A DNA stretch of 19,716 nt from Thermoleophilia bacterium (GCA_025928435.1 JAICJM010000058.1:1-19716), one strand, 5' to 3'. Positions 1-6,973 are shown, counted from the stretch's first letter. The notes: generated by a model from the letters alone, not told the origin. Translations and numbers: made by a program.

Positions 1-42
1 CTCATAACCCGAAGGTCGCAGGTTCGAATCCTGCCCCCGCTA
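1..42 (+). tRNA. initiator tRNA-fMet (CAU), 3' part only
   Basis: The window opens inside the anticodon loop: CTCATAA (1-7) carries anticodon CAT at 3-5. It is followed by the 3' anticodon-stem strand CCCGA (8-12), whose run of C's is the hallmark of bacterial initiator tRNAs. The T arm is perfect: GCAGG (18-22), loop TTCGAAT (23-29), CCTGC (30-34). The acceptor strand CCCCGCT (35-41) and discriminator A (42) follow. CCA is not encoded, because the next bases are CTG. Bases 1-17 read almost exactly like the matching part of E. coli tRNA-fMet as I remember it. The 5' half lies outside the window, so the 1-72 mismatch typical of initiators cannot be checked. Confidence 0.95.
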
Positions 43-47
43 CTGAG

Positions 48-75
48 AAAAGCCCCGGAAACGGGGCTTTTTCTT
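48..75 (+). terminator. intrinsic terminator of tRNA-fMet
   Basis: Perfect 10-bp stem AAAAGCCCCG (48-57) / CGGGGCTTTT (62-71) with a GAAA loop (58-61), followed by TTTCTTT. This is a classic Rho-independent terminator six bases after the tRNA. The possible TTG start of the following amidase falls inside its T tract. Confidence 0.93.
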
Positions 76-1463
76 TGGGGGATCCTTGCCATCTGACCGC
101 CTGCGCCTTGCTCGACGCATATGTCTCCCGGGCGCTCTCACCGGTGGAAGTCGTCGAGGCGACGCTCGCACGAATCGAGGCGCGCGACGGGCCGATCAAC
201 GCCTTCGTCACGCTGACGCCGGAGCGGGCGCTCGCAGATGCGCGCCGGGCCGAGGCGGCGTATGCCGCCGGCGACGCCCCGCCCCTCGCGGGCGTGCCGT
301 ACACGCTGAAGGATCTGCTCGACGCCGAAGGCATCCCCACCGGGCACGGATCGCCGCTCTTCCGCGACCCCGCCCCTGCGGCTGACGCGCCCGTCGCCGC
401 ACGCCTGCGCCCGGGAGCGCTGCTCGGCAAGACGACGACGCCGGAGCGCGGCTGGAAGGGTGACTCCGGCAACACGCTGAACGGCCCGTGCCACAACCCC
501 TGGCAGCACGGCCGGACGGCGGGCGGCTCCAGCGGCGGTGCCGCCGCCGCGGCCGCCGCCGGCTTCGGGCCGCTGCACCAGGGCTCGGACGGGGCCGGCT
601 CGATCCGCATCCCCGCCGGATTCTGCGGCGTGGTGGGGCACAAGCCGAGCTACGGCGTGGTCCCCAACCCGCCGGCCGCGAACATGACGATCTCCCACAT
701 CGGCCCGATCGCGCGGACGGTCGAGGACGCCGCCCTACTGCTGGACGCGATGGCCGGCCAGCACCCGCTCGACCGGCTCTCCGTCCCGCCGCCGGTGCCG
801 TCGTTCCGGGCGGCGCTGGCCGAGCCGCTGCCGCCGCTCACGATCGGTCTCAGCACCGATCTCGGCTACGCCGCCGTCGAGCCCGCCGTCGTCGCCGCGG
901 TGCGCACCGCGGCGCAGGCATTCACGGACGCCGGGCACCGCGTCGAGGAGGCCGATCTCGGGCTCGAGGATCCCTGGCCGATCGAGGATGAGATCTGGCT
1001 CGGCATGTTCGCCGCCGACCTCGCCGACCGCACCGACGGCCGGCCGCTCGACGAGCTGGAAGGGCTCTCACCAGGCCTGCGGACGATCGTCGAGCGCGGC
1101 GCGACCCGCACCTCCGCCGACCTCGCCCGCGCCTTCAACGCCCGCACGCGCTGGTGCGCGACGCTGGCCGACCGGCTCACACCGTACGACCTGCTGCTCA
1201 CGCCGACGCTGCCGTGCGTGGCCTTCCCGGCCGGTGACGACGCCCCTGCGACCGTCGCCGGCCGGCCCGTCTCGTACCTCTCCTGGACGGCCTTCACGTA
1301 CCCGTTCAACCTCTCCGGGCAGCCGGCGGAGACCGTGCCCTGCGGCCTGGTCGACGGCCTACCGGTCGGGCTGCAGATCGTCGGGCGTCGCCTCGACGAC
1401 GCGCTCGTGCTCCGTGCCGCCCGGCTGTTCGAGGAGGCGCGGCCGTTCGCGCTGCCGCGCTAG
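75..1463 (+). CDS. amidase (amidase-signature family)
   Basis: Amidase-signature hydrolase, which cleaves amide bonds of small substrates in the cytoplasm; the substrate cannot be told from sequence. The Ser-cisSer-Lys triad is visible: Lys79 in PYTLKD, Ser152 in GGSSGG, and nucleophile Ser176 in GSDGAGSIRIPAG. The Ser-Ser spacing of 24 is what the family shows. At 462 aa the length is normal, and the C-terminus (SGQPAETVPCG, LPVGLQIVG) is typical. The start is uncertain. TTG at 75 gives an N-terminal helix of family type (LTACALLDAY), but it sits in the T tract of the tRNA terminator and has no Shine-Dalgarno sequence or obvious promoter. The gene may depend on read-through, or its original 5' end may be lost. 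It converges on the cupin gene, sharing CTAG (1460-1463) for both stops. Confidence 0.9.
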   Translation: MGDPCHLTACALLDAYVSRALSPVEVVEATLARIEARDGPINAFVTLTPERALADARRAEAAYAAGDAPPLAGVPYTLKDLLDAEGIPTGHGSPLFRDPAPAADAPVAARLRPGALLGKTTTPERGWKGDSGNTLNGPCHNPWQHGRTAGGSSGGAAAAAAAGFGPLHQGSDGAGSIRIPAGFCGVVGHKPSYGVVPNPPAANMTISHIGPIARTVEDAALLLDAMAGQHPLDRLSVPPPVPSFRAALAEPLPPLTIGLSTDLGYAAVEPAVVAAVRTAAQAFTDAGHRVEEADLGLEDPWPIEDEIWLGMFAADLADRTDGRPLDELEGLSPGLRTIVERGATRTSADLARAFNARTRWCATLADRLTPYDLLLTPTLPCVAFPAGDDAPATVAGRPVSYLSWTAFTYPFNLSGQPAETVPCGLVDGLPVGLQIVGRRLDDALVLRAARLFEEARPFALPR

Positions 1464-1861
1464 TCGGTCCACCAGTCGCGCGTGCCCTCGACGTCCTCGC
1501 GCGGGGCGTCGCCGAGGTTGGGCGCGCCGAAGACGAGCATCTCGAGGCCCTCCGGCCCGGCCTCGTAGCCGCGCCACGTCCCCGGCGGGACGCGCACCGC
1601 GTCCCATTCCCTGACGTCGACGAGCTCGTCGTCGAGCTTCATCCGCCCGCCGCCGCGGACGACGATGAAGACCTCTTCCTGCGTCTTGTGCGTGTGGCCG
1701 TACGGAAAGCGGTAGCCGGGTGGGACGCGCTGGTAGGTCAGGCCGGATTCCTCGAGCCCGAGCGCCGAGGTCGCCATGCGGAACTCCAGATCAGGATGGC
1801 CGTCGAATCTGAACCCGATGTCCTCCTGGTCCTCCTTGAGGTTCCTGCGCGTGAACGGCAT
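1460..1861 (-). CDS. small single-domain cupin protein
   Basis: A 133-aa protein with one cupin barrel. The first cupin motif is clear around residues 49-70, with HTH at 56-58 and Glu62/63, enough to bind a metal. The second motif (PPGTWRGYEAG, about 92-102) has no obvious histidine in the usual place, so metal ligation may be incomplete. Such proteins are often sugar-isomerase-like or small-molecule dioxygenase-like, and no substrate can be named. The start is ATG at 1861: no Shine-Dalgarno sequence is visible, but TAGGAT lies six bases upstream, suggesting a leaderless mRNA. The last four bases overlap the convergent amidase. The upstream neighbour on the same strand is a decayed transporter gene, so the cupin is probably transcribed alone. 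Confidence 0.82.
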   Translation of the reverse strand: MPFTRRNLKEDQEDIGFRFDGHPDLEFRMATSALGLEESGLTYQRVPPGYRFPYGHTHKTQEEVFIVVRGGGRMKLDDELVDVREWDAVRVPPGTWRGYEAGPEGLEMLVFGAPNLGDAPREDVEGTRDWWTD

Positions 1862-1867
1862 GGCGGG

Positions 1868-1873
1868 ATCCTA
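1868..1873 (-). promoter_or_regulatory. -10 box of a leaderless promoter for the cupin gene
   Basis: On the minus strand TAGGAT is followed by exactly six bases and then ATG (1861), so the predicted transcript start coincides with the start codon. TANNNT followed by a start codon is the usual leaderless layout in high-GC Gram-positives. No clear -35 was found. Confidence 0.45.
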
Positions 1874-2574
1874 GGGCGGGCTTCAGCCGGGCGGAGTCGG
1901 AGAGGCGAGGGTCGAGCGCGAGCATCGACGCGCCAGCGGAGGCGGTGGCGACCGCGGATCCCAGGAACGTGGCGGCGACGGACGCGCTGCGGACTTGCGT
2001 GCCGAGGCTGGGGGCGAGCGCGAGGCCGAGCCACCACGACAGGTCGGTGGACGCCATGCACCGGCCGTGGAGGTGGTCGGGCGCGAGGTCGGCGACGGGC
2101 GGCGTGAGCGCCGCCGTGTGGAAGCATTCGCCGACGGCGACCGTGATCGTGGCGACGAGCAGCGCCGCGTACTCCGCCTCACCGAGATCCCGGGCGGCGA
2201 GGAGGAGCCCCCAGCCGATCGCGATCACGGCCATGTTCGGCGCGGCGAGGTGCAGGAATGTCCCGTCCGCGAGCACGTCCCGGTATCCACCCGGAGCCGG
2301 CTCGGGGCGAGCCGCTCGCCGGACGACGGCGAACCCGTCCAGACCGAAGCCGGCAACGACCCCGCCGAGCGCGCCGCCGAGCCCGAACCCGGCGTTGGTT
2401 GCACACGCGCAAGACGGCGGTCGCCCGGTGCCGCACCTCGCGGGTCGCGAGCGCCGCGAGCAGCGCCGACTGCACGGGCAGGAGCGCGCCGTTGCCGGCG
2501 CCCCCGACCGCGGCGCCGCGAACGCGACCGCCTTCGTGTGGGCGAAGGCGAGGCCGCCTCCCCCGGGGGGAGAG
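1874..2574 (-). pseudogene. decayed 3' remnant of an MFS transporter gene
   Basis: Reading the minus strand gives fragments of a 12-helix major-facilitator exporter in different frames. GGLAFAHTKAVAFAA (about 2520-2565) comes first. It is followed in another frame by GNGALLPVQSALLAAL and REVRHRATAVLRV (about 2403-2500), and then after one extra base near 2400 by NAGFGLGGALGG. The last frame runs on through several hydrophobic helices to DPRLSDSARLKP (about 1875). The motif GNGxxxPxQSxLLAxL...R with a following GxGLGG is familiar from actinobacterial MFS proteins. The first helices are missing: the remnant begins right at the stop of the flavoenzyme gene. The final frame has no stop where one is expected and runs into the cupin gene. 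At least one, probably two, indels plus 5' truncation argue for a dead gene, though sequencing error could explain the indels. Confidence 0.7.
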
Positions 2575-4158
2575 TCAAGCGCGCCGGGCGCGGAAGACGA
2601 CGTCGTCGACGTGGTGCGCTGCGGCCGTGGCGGCGCCCGGCGGGCGGGGCCGGAGCTCGTGCGCCTCGATCTCCCAGCCGGGCGAGCCGGCGAGCGCGGC
2701 CGCGAAGTCGTCGGTGCGGACGTAGGCGTCCGGGTCGAACGCGCGGCTGTGCGTCTCGGTGTCGACGGGCGCGCGCATGGGCTCGAGGTCGTGGCTCACG
2801 ACGAGCAGGACGCCGCCCGGCGCGACGGCGTCGAGCAGGTTGCGCACGCCGCGAAGGTCGGGAGTCCGCGGGATCGAGGCGTACATCGCCAGCACCAGGT
2901 CGAACGCCTCGCTCTCGTACGGGGCGAGACCGTTCGCGTCGGCGTGGCGGAGCTCGACCGCGAGGCCCCGGCGCGCGGCCTCGGCGCCGATGCGGTCGAG
3001 CGCGCGCCGCGCGATGTCGCTCGCCGTCACCGTCCAGCCCCGCTCCGCCAGCCAGAGCGCGTCCCCGCCCTCGCCGGCGCCCACGTCGAGCGCTCGGGCG
3101 GCGGCCACGCCCTCGATCTCGTTGACGAGCGCGCCGTTGGGGTTGCCGCTCCACATCTGCGCGCCCGAGTAGCGGCGGTCCCAGTCGGCCTCGTTCGCCG
3201 ACGGCCGGGCCGCGGCGCGGATGTCCTCGCCGGCGAGGCTGAAGCTGATCATGGCGCCGACCCGGGCGCCGTCGGCGGCGGCCTGGAGCACCTGCTGGCT
3301 CGGGTCGGCGACGTTGCCGGCGGCGAAGACGCCCGCGACCGCCGTCGCACCGGTCGCGTCGGTGTCGAGGTGGTCGCCGAGCCCGCTGGGGTGGGGCGCC
3401 GGCCGCAGCCCCAGCGGCAGGAACGCCTCTGCGCGGGCCCGGAAGCGGGGGCCGACGGCGACGGCGTCGGCCCCGAGCCGCTCGCCGTCGGCCAGCTCGA
3501 CCTCCGTGACGCGGCCGTCCTCTCCCGTCACGACCCGGCGCACAGGGCCCCGGCGGATGGCCACGCCGCTCGCTCTCAGGGCCTCGAGCTCCGCGTCGCC
3601 GGCCTCCGGCCCGCCGTGGAGCACGAGCGTGAACCGGGCGGTCAGCTGGCGGAACAGGCCGGCGGTGTGGAGGCCGCGCGGATGGGTCACGACCTGGACG
3701 ATGCGGCGGTCGCGGGCCTCGTAGCCGTGGCAGAACGGGCAGTGGATCACGTCCCGGCCCCACCCATCGGCCAGCCCGTCGATCTCCGGCAGCTCGTCGG
3801 CGAGGCCGGTCGCCGCGAGGACGCGGCGCGCCATGACCGAGTGGCCGCCGACGAGCTCGAGCCGGAACCGGTCGTCCTCCGTGCGCCTCACCTCGAGCAC
3901 GCGACCGGTGAGGATCTCCCCGCCGTAGCTCCTGACCTCCTCGCGCCCGGCGGCGATCAGCTCGGACGGCGGTCCTCCGTCGCGGCCGAGGAAGCCGTGC
4001 ATGTGGTCGGCCGGGGCGTTGCGCGGATCGCCGGCATCGACGACGATCACTGACCGGCGCTGGCGCCCGAGCTGGAGGGCCGCGGCGAGGCCCGCGGCCG
4101 ACCCGCCCACGACGGCGACGTCGCAGTCTCGTTCGACGGTGCGGGGGCGGTCGGGCAT
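2575..4158 (-). CDS. bifunctional thioredoxin-reductase-like FAD/NAD(P) oxidoreductase - SAM methyltransferase fusion
   Basis: A 527-aa two-enzyme fusion. Residues 1-315 resemble thioredoxin reductase: FAD-binding GGSAAG (18-23), redox pair Cys140-Pro-Phe-Cys143 in CPFCHGYE, and the late FAD motif GVFAAGN (277-282). Residues 324-527 are a class I SAM methyltransferase: the family opening WDRRYSGAQMWSGNPN, SAM-binding DVGAGEGG (358-365), acidic Asp381, and DLVLAMYAS. The start chosen is ATG 4158, with GTGGAG five bases upstream. A further upstream ATG (4227) would run through the divergent promoter. CPxC enzymes of this type include dithiol oxidases that protect producers of gliotoxin- or holomycin-like compounds, and a thiol methyltransferase would fit the same job; this function is inference. 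It is divergent from an XRE-cupin regulator that probably controls it. Confidence 0.88.
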   Translation of the reverse strand: MPDRPRTVERDCDVAVVGGSAAGLAAALQLGRQRRSVIVVDAGDPRNAPADHMHGFLGRDGGPPSELIAAGREEVRSYGGEILTGRVLEVRRTEDDRFRLELVGGHSVMARRVLAATGLADELPEIDGLADGWGRDVIHCPFCHGYEARDRRIVQVVTHPRGLHTAGLFRQLTARFTLVLHGGPEAGDAELEALRASGVAIRRGPVRRVVTGEDGRVTEVELADGERLGADAVAVGPRFRARAEAFLPLGLRPAPHPSGLGDHLDTDATGATAVAGVFAAGNVADPSQQVLQAAADGARVGAMISFSLAGEDIRAAARPSANEADWDRRYSGAQMWSGNPNGALVNEIEGVAAARALDVGAGEGGDALWLAERGWTVTASDIARRALDRIGAEAARRGLAVELRHADANGLAPYESEAFDLVLAMYASIPRTPDLRGVRNLLDAVAPGGVLLVVSHDLEPMRAPVDTETHSRAFDPDAYVRTDDFAAALAGSPGWEIEAHELRPRPPGAATAAAHHVDDVVFRARRA

Positions 4159-4199
4159 GGTCTCCACGATACAGTACGATTCCTGAAACTGCACAGGTT

Positions 4200-4216
4200 C
4201 TTGCGGTATTCGCAAG
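4200..4216. promoter_or_regulatory. candidate operator between the flavoenzyme and XRE genes
   Basis: Perfect inverted repeat CTTGCG-gtatt-CGCAAG in the 68-bp divergent intergenic region. Its right arm overlaps the Shine-Dalgarno AAGGAGG (4214-4220) of the regulator gene, so binding there could shut off the regulator and perhaps the divergent gene. A second, weaker repeat, CCTG (4182-4185) / CAGG (4194-4197), lies beside it. The sequence is seen; binding by the XRE protein is inferred from position. Confidence 0.5.
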
Positions 4217-4226
4217 GAGGAGTTCA

Positions 4227-4799
4227 TTGGCGCCGCAGACCGATGTCGAAGAGGTGGTGCGTACGCGGCTGCGCAGCCTGCGCACCACGCTCGGCCTGAC
4301 GCTCGTGGAGCTGGCCGCGCGCACCAATCTCAGCCCTTCGACCATCAGCCGGGTCGAGACGGGGAAGCGCACGATCAGCCTCGACATCCTGCTGCCCCTG
4401 GCGACCGGCCTGCATGTCGACCTCGACTCGCTCCTTGACGTCCAGGCGGACGACGACGTGGTCATCCGGCCGATGCCCAACAGATCGGGCGAACGCACGA
4501 CCTGGGCGCTGAGCCGCGCGACCGGCAGGACGCTCGCCGTGAAGATGCGGCTCGAACCTGCGTCCCGCGCGCCTGATCTGCGCGTCCACCCCGGACACGA
4601 CTGGTTCTTCGTCATCGAGGGCCGTGTGCGCCTGTCGCTCGGCGAGCGCGAGATCGTCGTCGAGGCCGGCGAAGCGGCCGAGTTCGCGACGATGACGCCG
4701 CATGCCTTCACGGCGATCGACCTGCCGGCCGAGCTGATCATGATCTTCGACCGCGACGGCGAGCGCGTCCACGTCCATCACGACGGCGGCGTGGGATGA
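4227..4799 (+). CDS. XRE-family transcriptional regulator with C-terminal cupin sensor
   Basis: A 190-aa cytoplasmic DNA-binding regulator. Residues 14-70 form an XRE helix-turn-helix (LGLTLVELAARTNLSPSTIS followed by VETGKRTISLD). Residues 105-180 form a cupin with HPGH (121-124), VIEGRVRLSLGE and TPHAF, the usual ligand-sensing half of this regulator class. The start is TTG 4227, supported by a strong AAGGAGG six bases upstream. The gene is divergent from the flavoenzyme-methyltransferase fusion and seven bases upstream of the TudS-related gene, so it probably controls both. A palindrome overlapping its own ribosome binding site suggests autoregulation. The ligand is unknown; a thiol or sulfur compound is plausible from the neighbours. 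Confidence 0.88.
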   Translation: MAPQTDVEEVVRTRLRSLRTTLGLTLVELAARTNLSPSTISRVETGKRTISLDILLPLATGLHVDLDSLLDVQADDDVVIRPMPNRSGERTTWALSRATGRTLAVKMRLEPASRAPDLRVHPGHDWFFVIEGRVRLSLGEREIVVEAGEAAEFATMTPHAFTAIDLPAELIMIFDRDGERVHVHHDGGVG

Positions 4800-4806
4800 T
4801 CCGGCC

Positions 4807-5367
4807 GTGGTCGTCTGCTACCTGGCCCACTGCCTGCTGAACGCGAACGCCAAGGTGGACGAGGGCGCACGCTGGGCGGGCGTGTCGATGCCCGTCCTTT
4901 CGCTCCTGCGCGAGCACGGCGCGACGATCCGCCAGATGCCGTGCCCGGAGCTCGCGTTCGGCGGCACCCGCCGCTTCTGGGCCGTGCGGGAGCAGTACGA
5001 CACGCCCGCGTACCGCGCGCACTGCCGGCGGCTGGCGGAGCCGGTGGCGGCGCAGGTGCGGGCCGACCTGGCCGCCGGCGCCCGCGTCGTCATCATCGGC
5101 ATCGACGGCAGCCCGAGCATGGGCGTCGAGCTGACCGCCGCCGACGCGACCTGGGGCGGCCGCCCGGACAAGCCGCGCGACGAGGACTACCCGGTCACCC
5201 CCGGCGCCGGCCTCTTCACGGAGACGCTCCTCGGGCTGCTCGGGGAGGACGTCGAGGGAGTGCGGGCGGTCGGCATCGGCCAGGACCTCTTCGACTACGA
5301 CGAGGAGCGCGAGCTGGCGAAGCTGGGCGGGGTCGTCGCCGGGGAGCGAGGATTCGATGCGCGGTGA
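4807..5367 (+). CDS. TudS-related putative desulfidase (DUF523-like / CD3072-type family)
   Basis: A 186-aa protein resembling the TudS (2-thiouracil desulfidase) superfamily, iron-sulfur enzymes that remove sulfur from thio-compounds. Visible motifs are CLLNANAKVDEGARWAG (Cys9), QMPCPELAFGG (Cys46), and GIDGSPSMGVEL (99-110), the place where I remember relatives carrying SPSCG. The third cluster cysteine would therefore be Met105 here, so cluster binding may be altered or use another ligand; Cys4 and Cys73 also exist. The start is GTG 4807, with weak GGGATGA upstream, seven bases after the regulator gene. It overlaps the next gene by 11 bases, implying coupled translation. Family assignment is from memory of motifs. 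Desulfidase activity is only putative for this branch. Confidence 0.72.
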   Translation: MVVCYLAHCLLNANAKVDEGARWAGVSMPVLSLLREHGATIRQMPCPELAFGGTRRFWAVREQYDTPAYRAHCRRLAEPVAAQVRADLAAGARVVIIGIDGSPSMGVELTAADATWGGRPDKPRDEDYPVTPGAGLFTETLLGLLGEDVEGVRAVGIGQDLFDYDEERELAKLGGVVAGERGFDAR

Positions 5368-5683
5368 CGGCCGCTCGCGGCGGGTCGCCGTCGTGCCCGA
5401 CGCGTTGCTGAACCCGCCGGCCGGCGCCGGCGACGAGCTGGTCAGGCTGGCCGAGGCCGGGTGGGGCGTGGTGGCGCTGCCGCGACCGGGGCTGCCGGCC
5501 GCCGTCGAGGAGGCTGCCCTGGCCGCGGTCGCCGATCAGCTGACGGCCTTTCTCGACGACGGCTACGAGGTGGCGCTGGCCGACCCGGACGACCCGGCGG
5601 TGGCGCGCCTGAACGAGCTGCTCGGGGCCTACGGCGGGGGGATCCGCGCCGGCGTTTCCCCGCAGCGAGGGGCGGGTAGCTGA
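5357..5683 (+). CDS. hypothetical protein, coupled to the TudS-related gene
   Basis: A 108-aa soluble protein that I do not recognise. It opens with RRVAVVPDALLNPP, then a region of mixed helix and strand (VVALPRPGLP, DDGYEVALADPDDPAVARLNELL) that looks like a small alpha/beta fold. It has no cysteine, membrane segment or signal peptide. The start is ATG 5357 with purine-rich GAGCGAGG upstream, inside the end of the preceding gene, so the two are probably translated together and may act together. It ends six bases before the next gene (GTG 5690), so one transcript could continue into the ECF sigma gene. Confidence 0.65.
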   Translation: MRGDGRSRRVAVVPDALLNPPAGAGDELVRLAEAGWGVVALPRPGLPAAVEEAALAAVADQLTAFLDDGYEVALADPDDPAVARLNELLGAYGGGIRAGVSPQRGAGS

Positions 5684-5689
5684 CTGTGG

Positions 5690-6937
5690 GTGGAACCAGT
5701 GGCGGCCGTTGACCACACCACGCGTGCGGCCGAGCGGCTCACGGAGCTGTACGAGGCCTATGCCGCGGACGCGTTCCGCTATGCGCTGCACCTCACCGGC
5801 CGGAGGGAGGACGCCGAGGACGTCGTGCAGCACGTGTTCCTGCAGGCGTACGCGACGCTCGAGTCTGGTCGTGGCCTGGCGAGCCCGCGCGCCTGGCTGA
5901 TCAAGGCCACGAAGCACCGGGCGCTCAACCTCATCCGCGACCGGCACGACGCGCCCGTCGCGGAGGTCGAGCAGCCGACGCGCAGCGCGGCACTCGACGT
6001 CGAGGCCGAGGCGCTGGCCGAGGTGCGGGCGGTGCTGTGGTCGCTGCCCCAGCCGCAGCATCACGCGTTCGTGCTGCGGCACTGGAGCGGGCTGTCGCAG
6101 GACGAGATCGCCGACGTGCTGGCGACGACGCCGCACGCGGTCGAGTCGCTGCTCGTGCGGGCGCGCGCGGCGCTCGTCGCCGAGCGCGACGCCGGCGATC
6201 CCGAATGTGCCGGCGTCCGCCGCCGGCTGGCGCGCATGCGCGAGCCCACCGGGGCCCAGGCGGCGCACGTGGCCGAGTGCCGCCGCTGCCGCACGGCGCG
6301 GTCGCGGCTCCTGCGCGCCTCCGGGCATGCGGCCGCGTTCGCGCTCGTGCCCGGCCCGGGGGTGCTGCACGGACTCGCGGCCTCCGTTCCCGGCTTCGGG
6401 GCGTCCGCGGCGGGCGTCGGAAGCGGCGGTGCCGCCGCCTCGGCGGCGTCGGCGGCGACGAAGGCCGGGATCGCGGCCAAGATCGCCGTCGCCGCGACGA
6501 CCGCCGCGGTTGCCGTCACCGCCGTCCACCCGCTCCGCTCCGCGGTCACCCACGCGATCCTGCACCACGCATCGCCGCCGGCGGCCGCGGCCGCCTCGAC
6601 GCCGCGCACGGCGCCTCCGGTCACACCGCCACGCACGAGCCCGCCCGGGGCGCGGACGGCCGTATCCAGGACCGCCGCCCACGCCGTCGGCCACGCGCGC
6701 GCGAAGGGGCACGGGCACGGCCGCGGCCACGCCGTGGCGCACGGCAAGTCGGAAGCTGCGCACGGCAAGTCGGCAGCTGCGCACGGCCACTCGGCCTCGG
6801 CGCCCGGCAGGTCGGCCTCCGCGCCCGGGCACACGAAGGCCCCGGGCTCGAACGCGGCGGTCGGCAAGGGTGCCGGCAAGCCGCATCCCGGGAATGGCCG
6901 GTCGCACTCGAGCGGCCGGCACAAGGGCAAGAGCTGA
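5690..6937 (+). CDS. ECF sigma factor fused to zinc-type anti-sigma motif, membrane segment and His-rich tail
   Basis: A 415-aa fusion, about twice the size of an ordinary ECF sigma factor. Residues 14-85 are sigma region 2 (LYEAYAADAFRYALHLTG, DAEDVVQHVFLQAYA). Residues 108-165 are region 4 with a helix-turn-helix (LSQDEIADVLATTPHAVESL). Next comes His193-x3-Cys197-x2-Cys200, exactly the H-x3-C-x2-C signature of zinc anti-sigma domains. About 258-280 is an Ala-rich hydrophobic segment (KAGIAAKIAVAATTAAVAV). The rest is a low-complexity tail rich in Ala, His, Gly, Ser and Lys with five 7-residue repeats (350-384). Read plainly, the sigma part would be held at the membrane by its own anti-sigma part and released by a signal, probably through proteolysis; this is inference. 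The GTG 5690 start is weakly supported; GTG 5699 is an alternative. Confidence 0.82.
   Translation: MEPVAAVDHTTRAAERLTELYEAYAADAFRYALHLTGRREDAEDVVQHVFLQAYATLESGRGLASPRAWLIKATKHRALNLIRDRHDAPVAEVEQPTRSAALDVEAEALAEVRAVLWSLPQPQHHAFVLRHWSGLSQDEIADVLATTPHAVESLLVRARAALVAERDAGDPECAGVRRRLARMREPTGAQAAHVAECRRCRTARSRLLRASGHAAAFALVPGPGVLHGLAASVPGFGASAAGVGSGGAAASAASAATKAGIAAKIAVAATTAAVAVTAVHPLRSAVTHAILHHASPPAAAAASTPRTAPPVTPPRTSPPGARTAVSRTAAHAVGHARAKGHGHGRGHAVAHGKSEAAHGKSAAAHGHSASAPGRSASAPGHTKAPGSNAAVGKGAGKPHPGNGRSHSSGRHKGKS
6737..6841 (+). repeat. five tandem 21-bp repeats coding AHGKSxA-type heptads
   Basis: Five consecutive 21-bp units start at 6737, 6758, 6779, 6800 and 6821. They encode AHGKSEA, AHGKSAA, AHGHSAS, APGRSAS and APGHTKA. 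The first two differ at only one base; later units diverge increasingly. The repeats form part of the His-rich tail of the sigma fusion protein. Confidence 0.9.
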
Positions 6938-6942
6938 TCCGC

Positions 6943-6973
6943 TGTAACGATCTCCCCCTCGGGCGCGCTGTCT
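6943..6973 (+). promoter_or_regulatory. candidate ECF-type promoter (TGTAAC-N17-CGCTGTCT)
   Basis: TGTAAC (6943-6948) is followed after 17 bases by CGCTGTCT (6966-6973). The AAC-bearing -35 and CG-starting -10 are typical of ECF sigma promoters. The same TGTAAC-N11-CGGGCGCG core recurs at 7745. The position fits transcription of the small frame at 7010 and the second sigma gene. It may be an autoregulated promoter of one of the two ECF factors. Confidence 0.45.

Noticed and set aside
2..643. Minus-strand open frame ending in AGAGFEPATFGL
   Set aside because: That ending is the well-known false peptide from translating the reverse strand of a tRNA T arm. The rest is the antisense of the amidase gene.
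2225..4741. 838-codon minus-strand frame and the 702-codon plus-strand frame (1945-4053)
   Set aside because: Both are Arg/Ala/Pro-rich shadows of the flavoenzyme-methyltransferase gene, typical of high-GC DNA; neither shows domain motifs.
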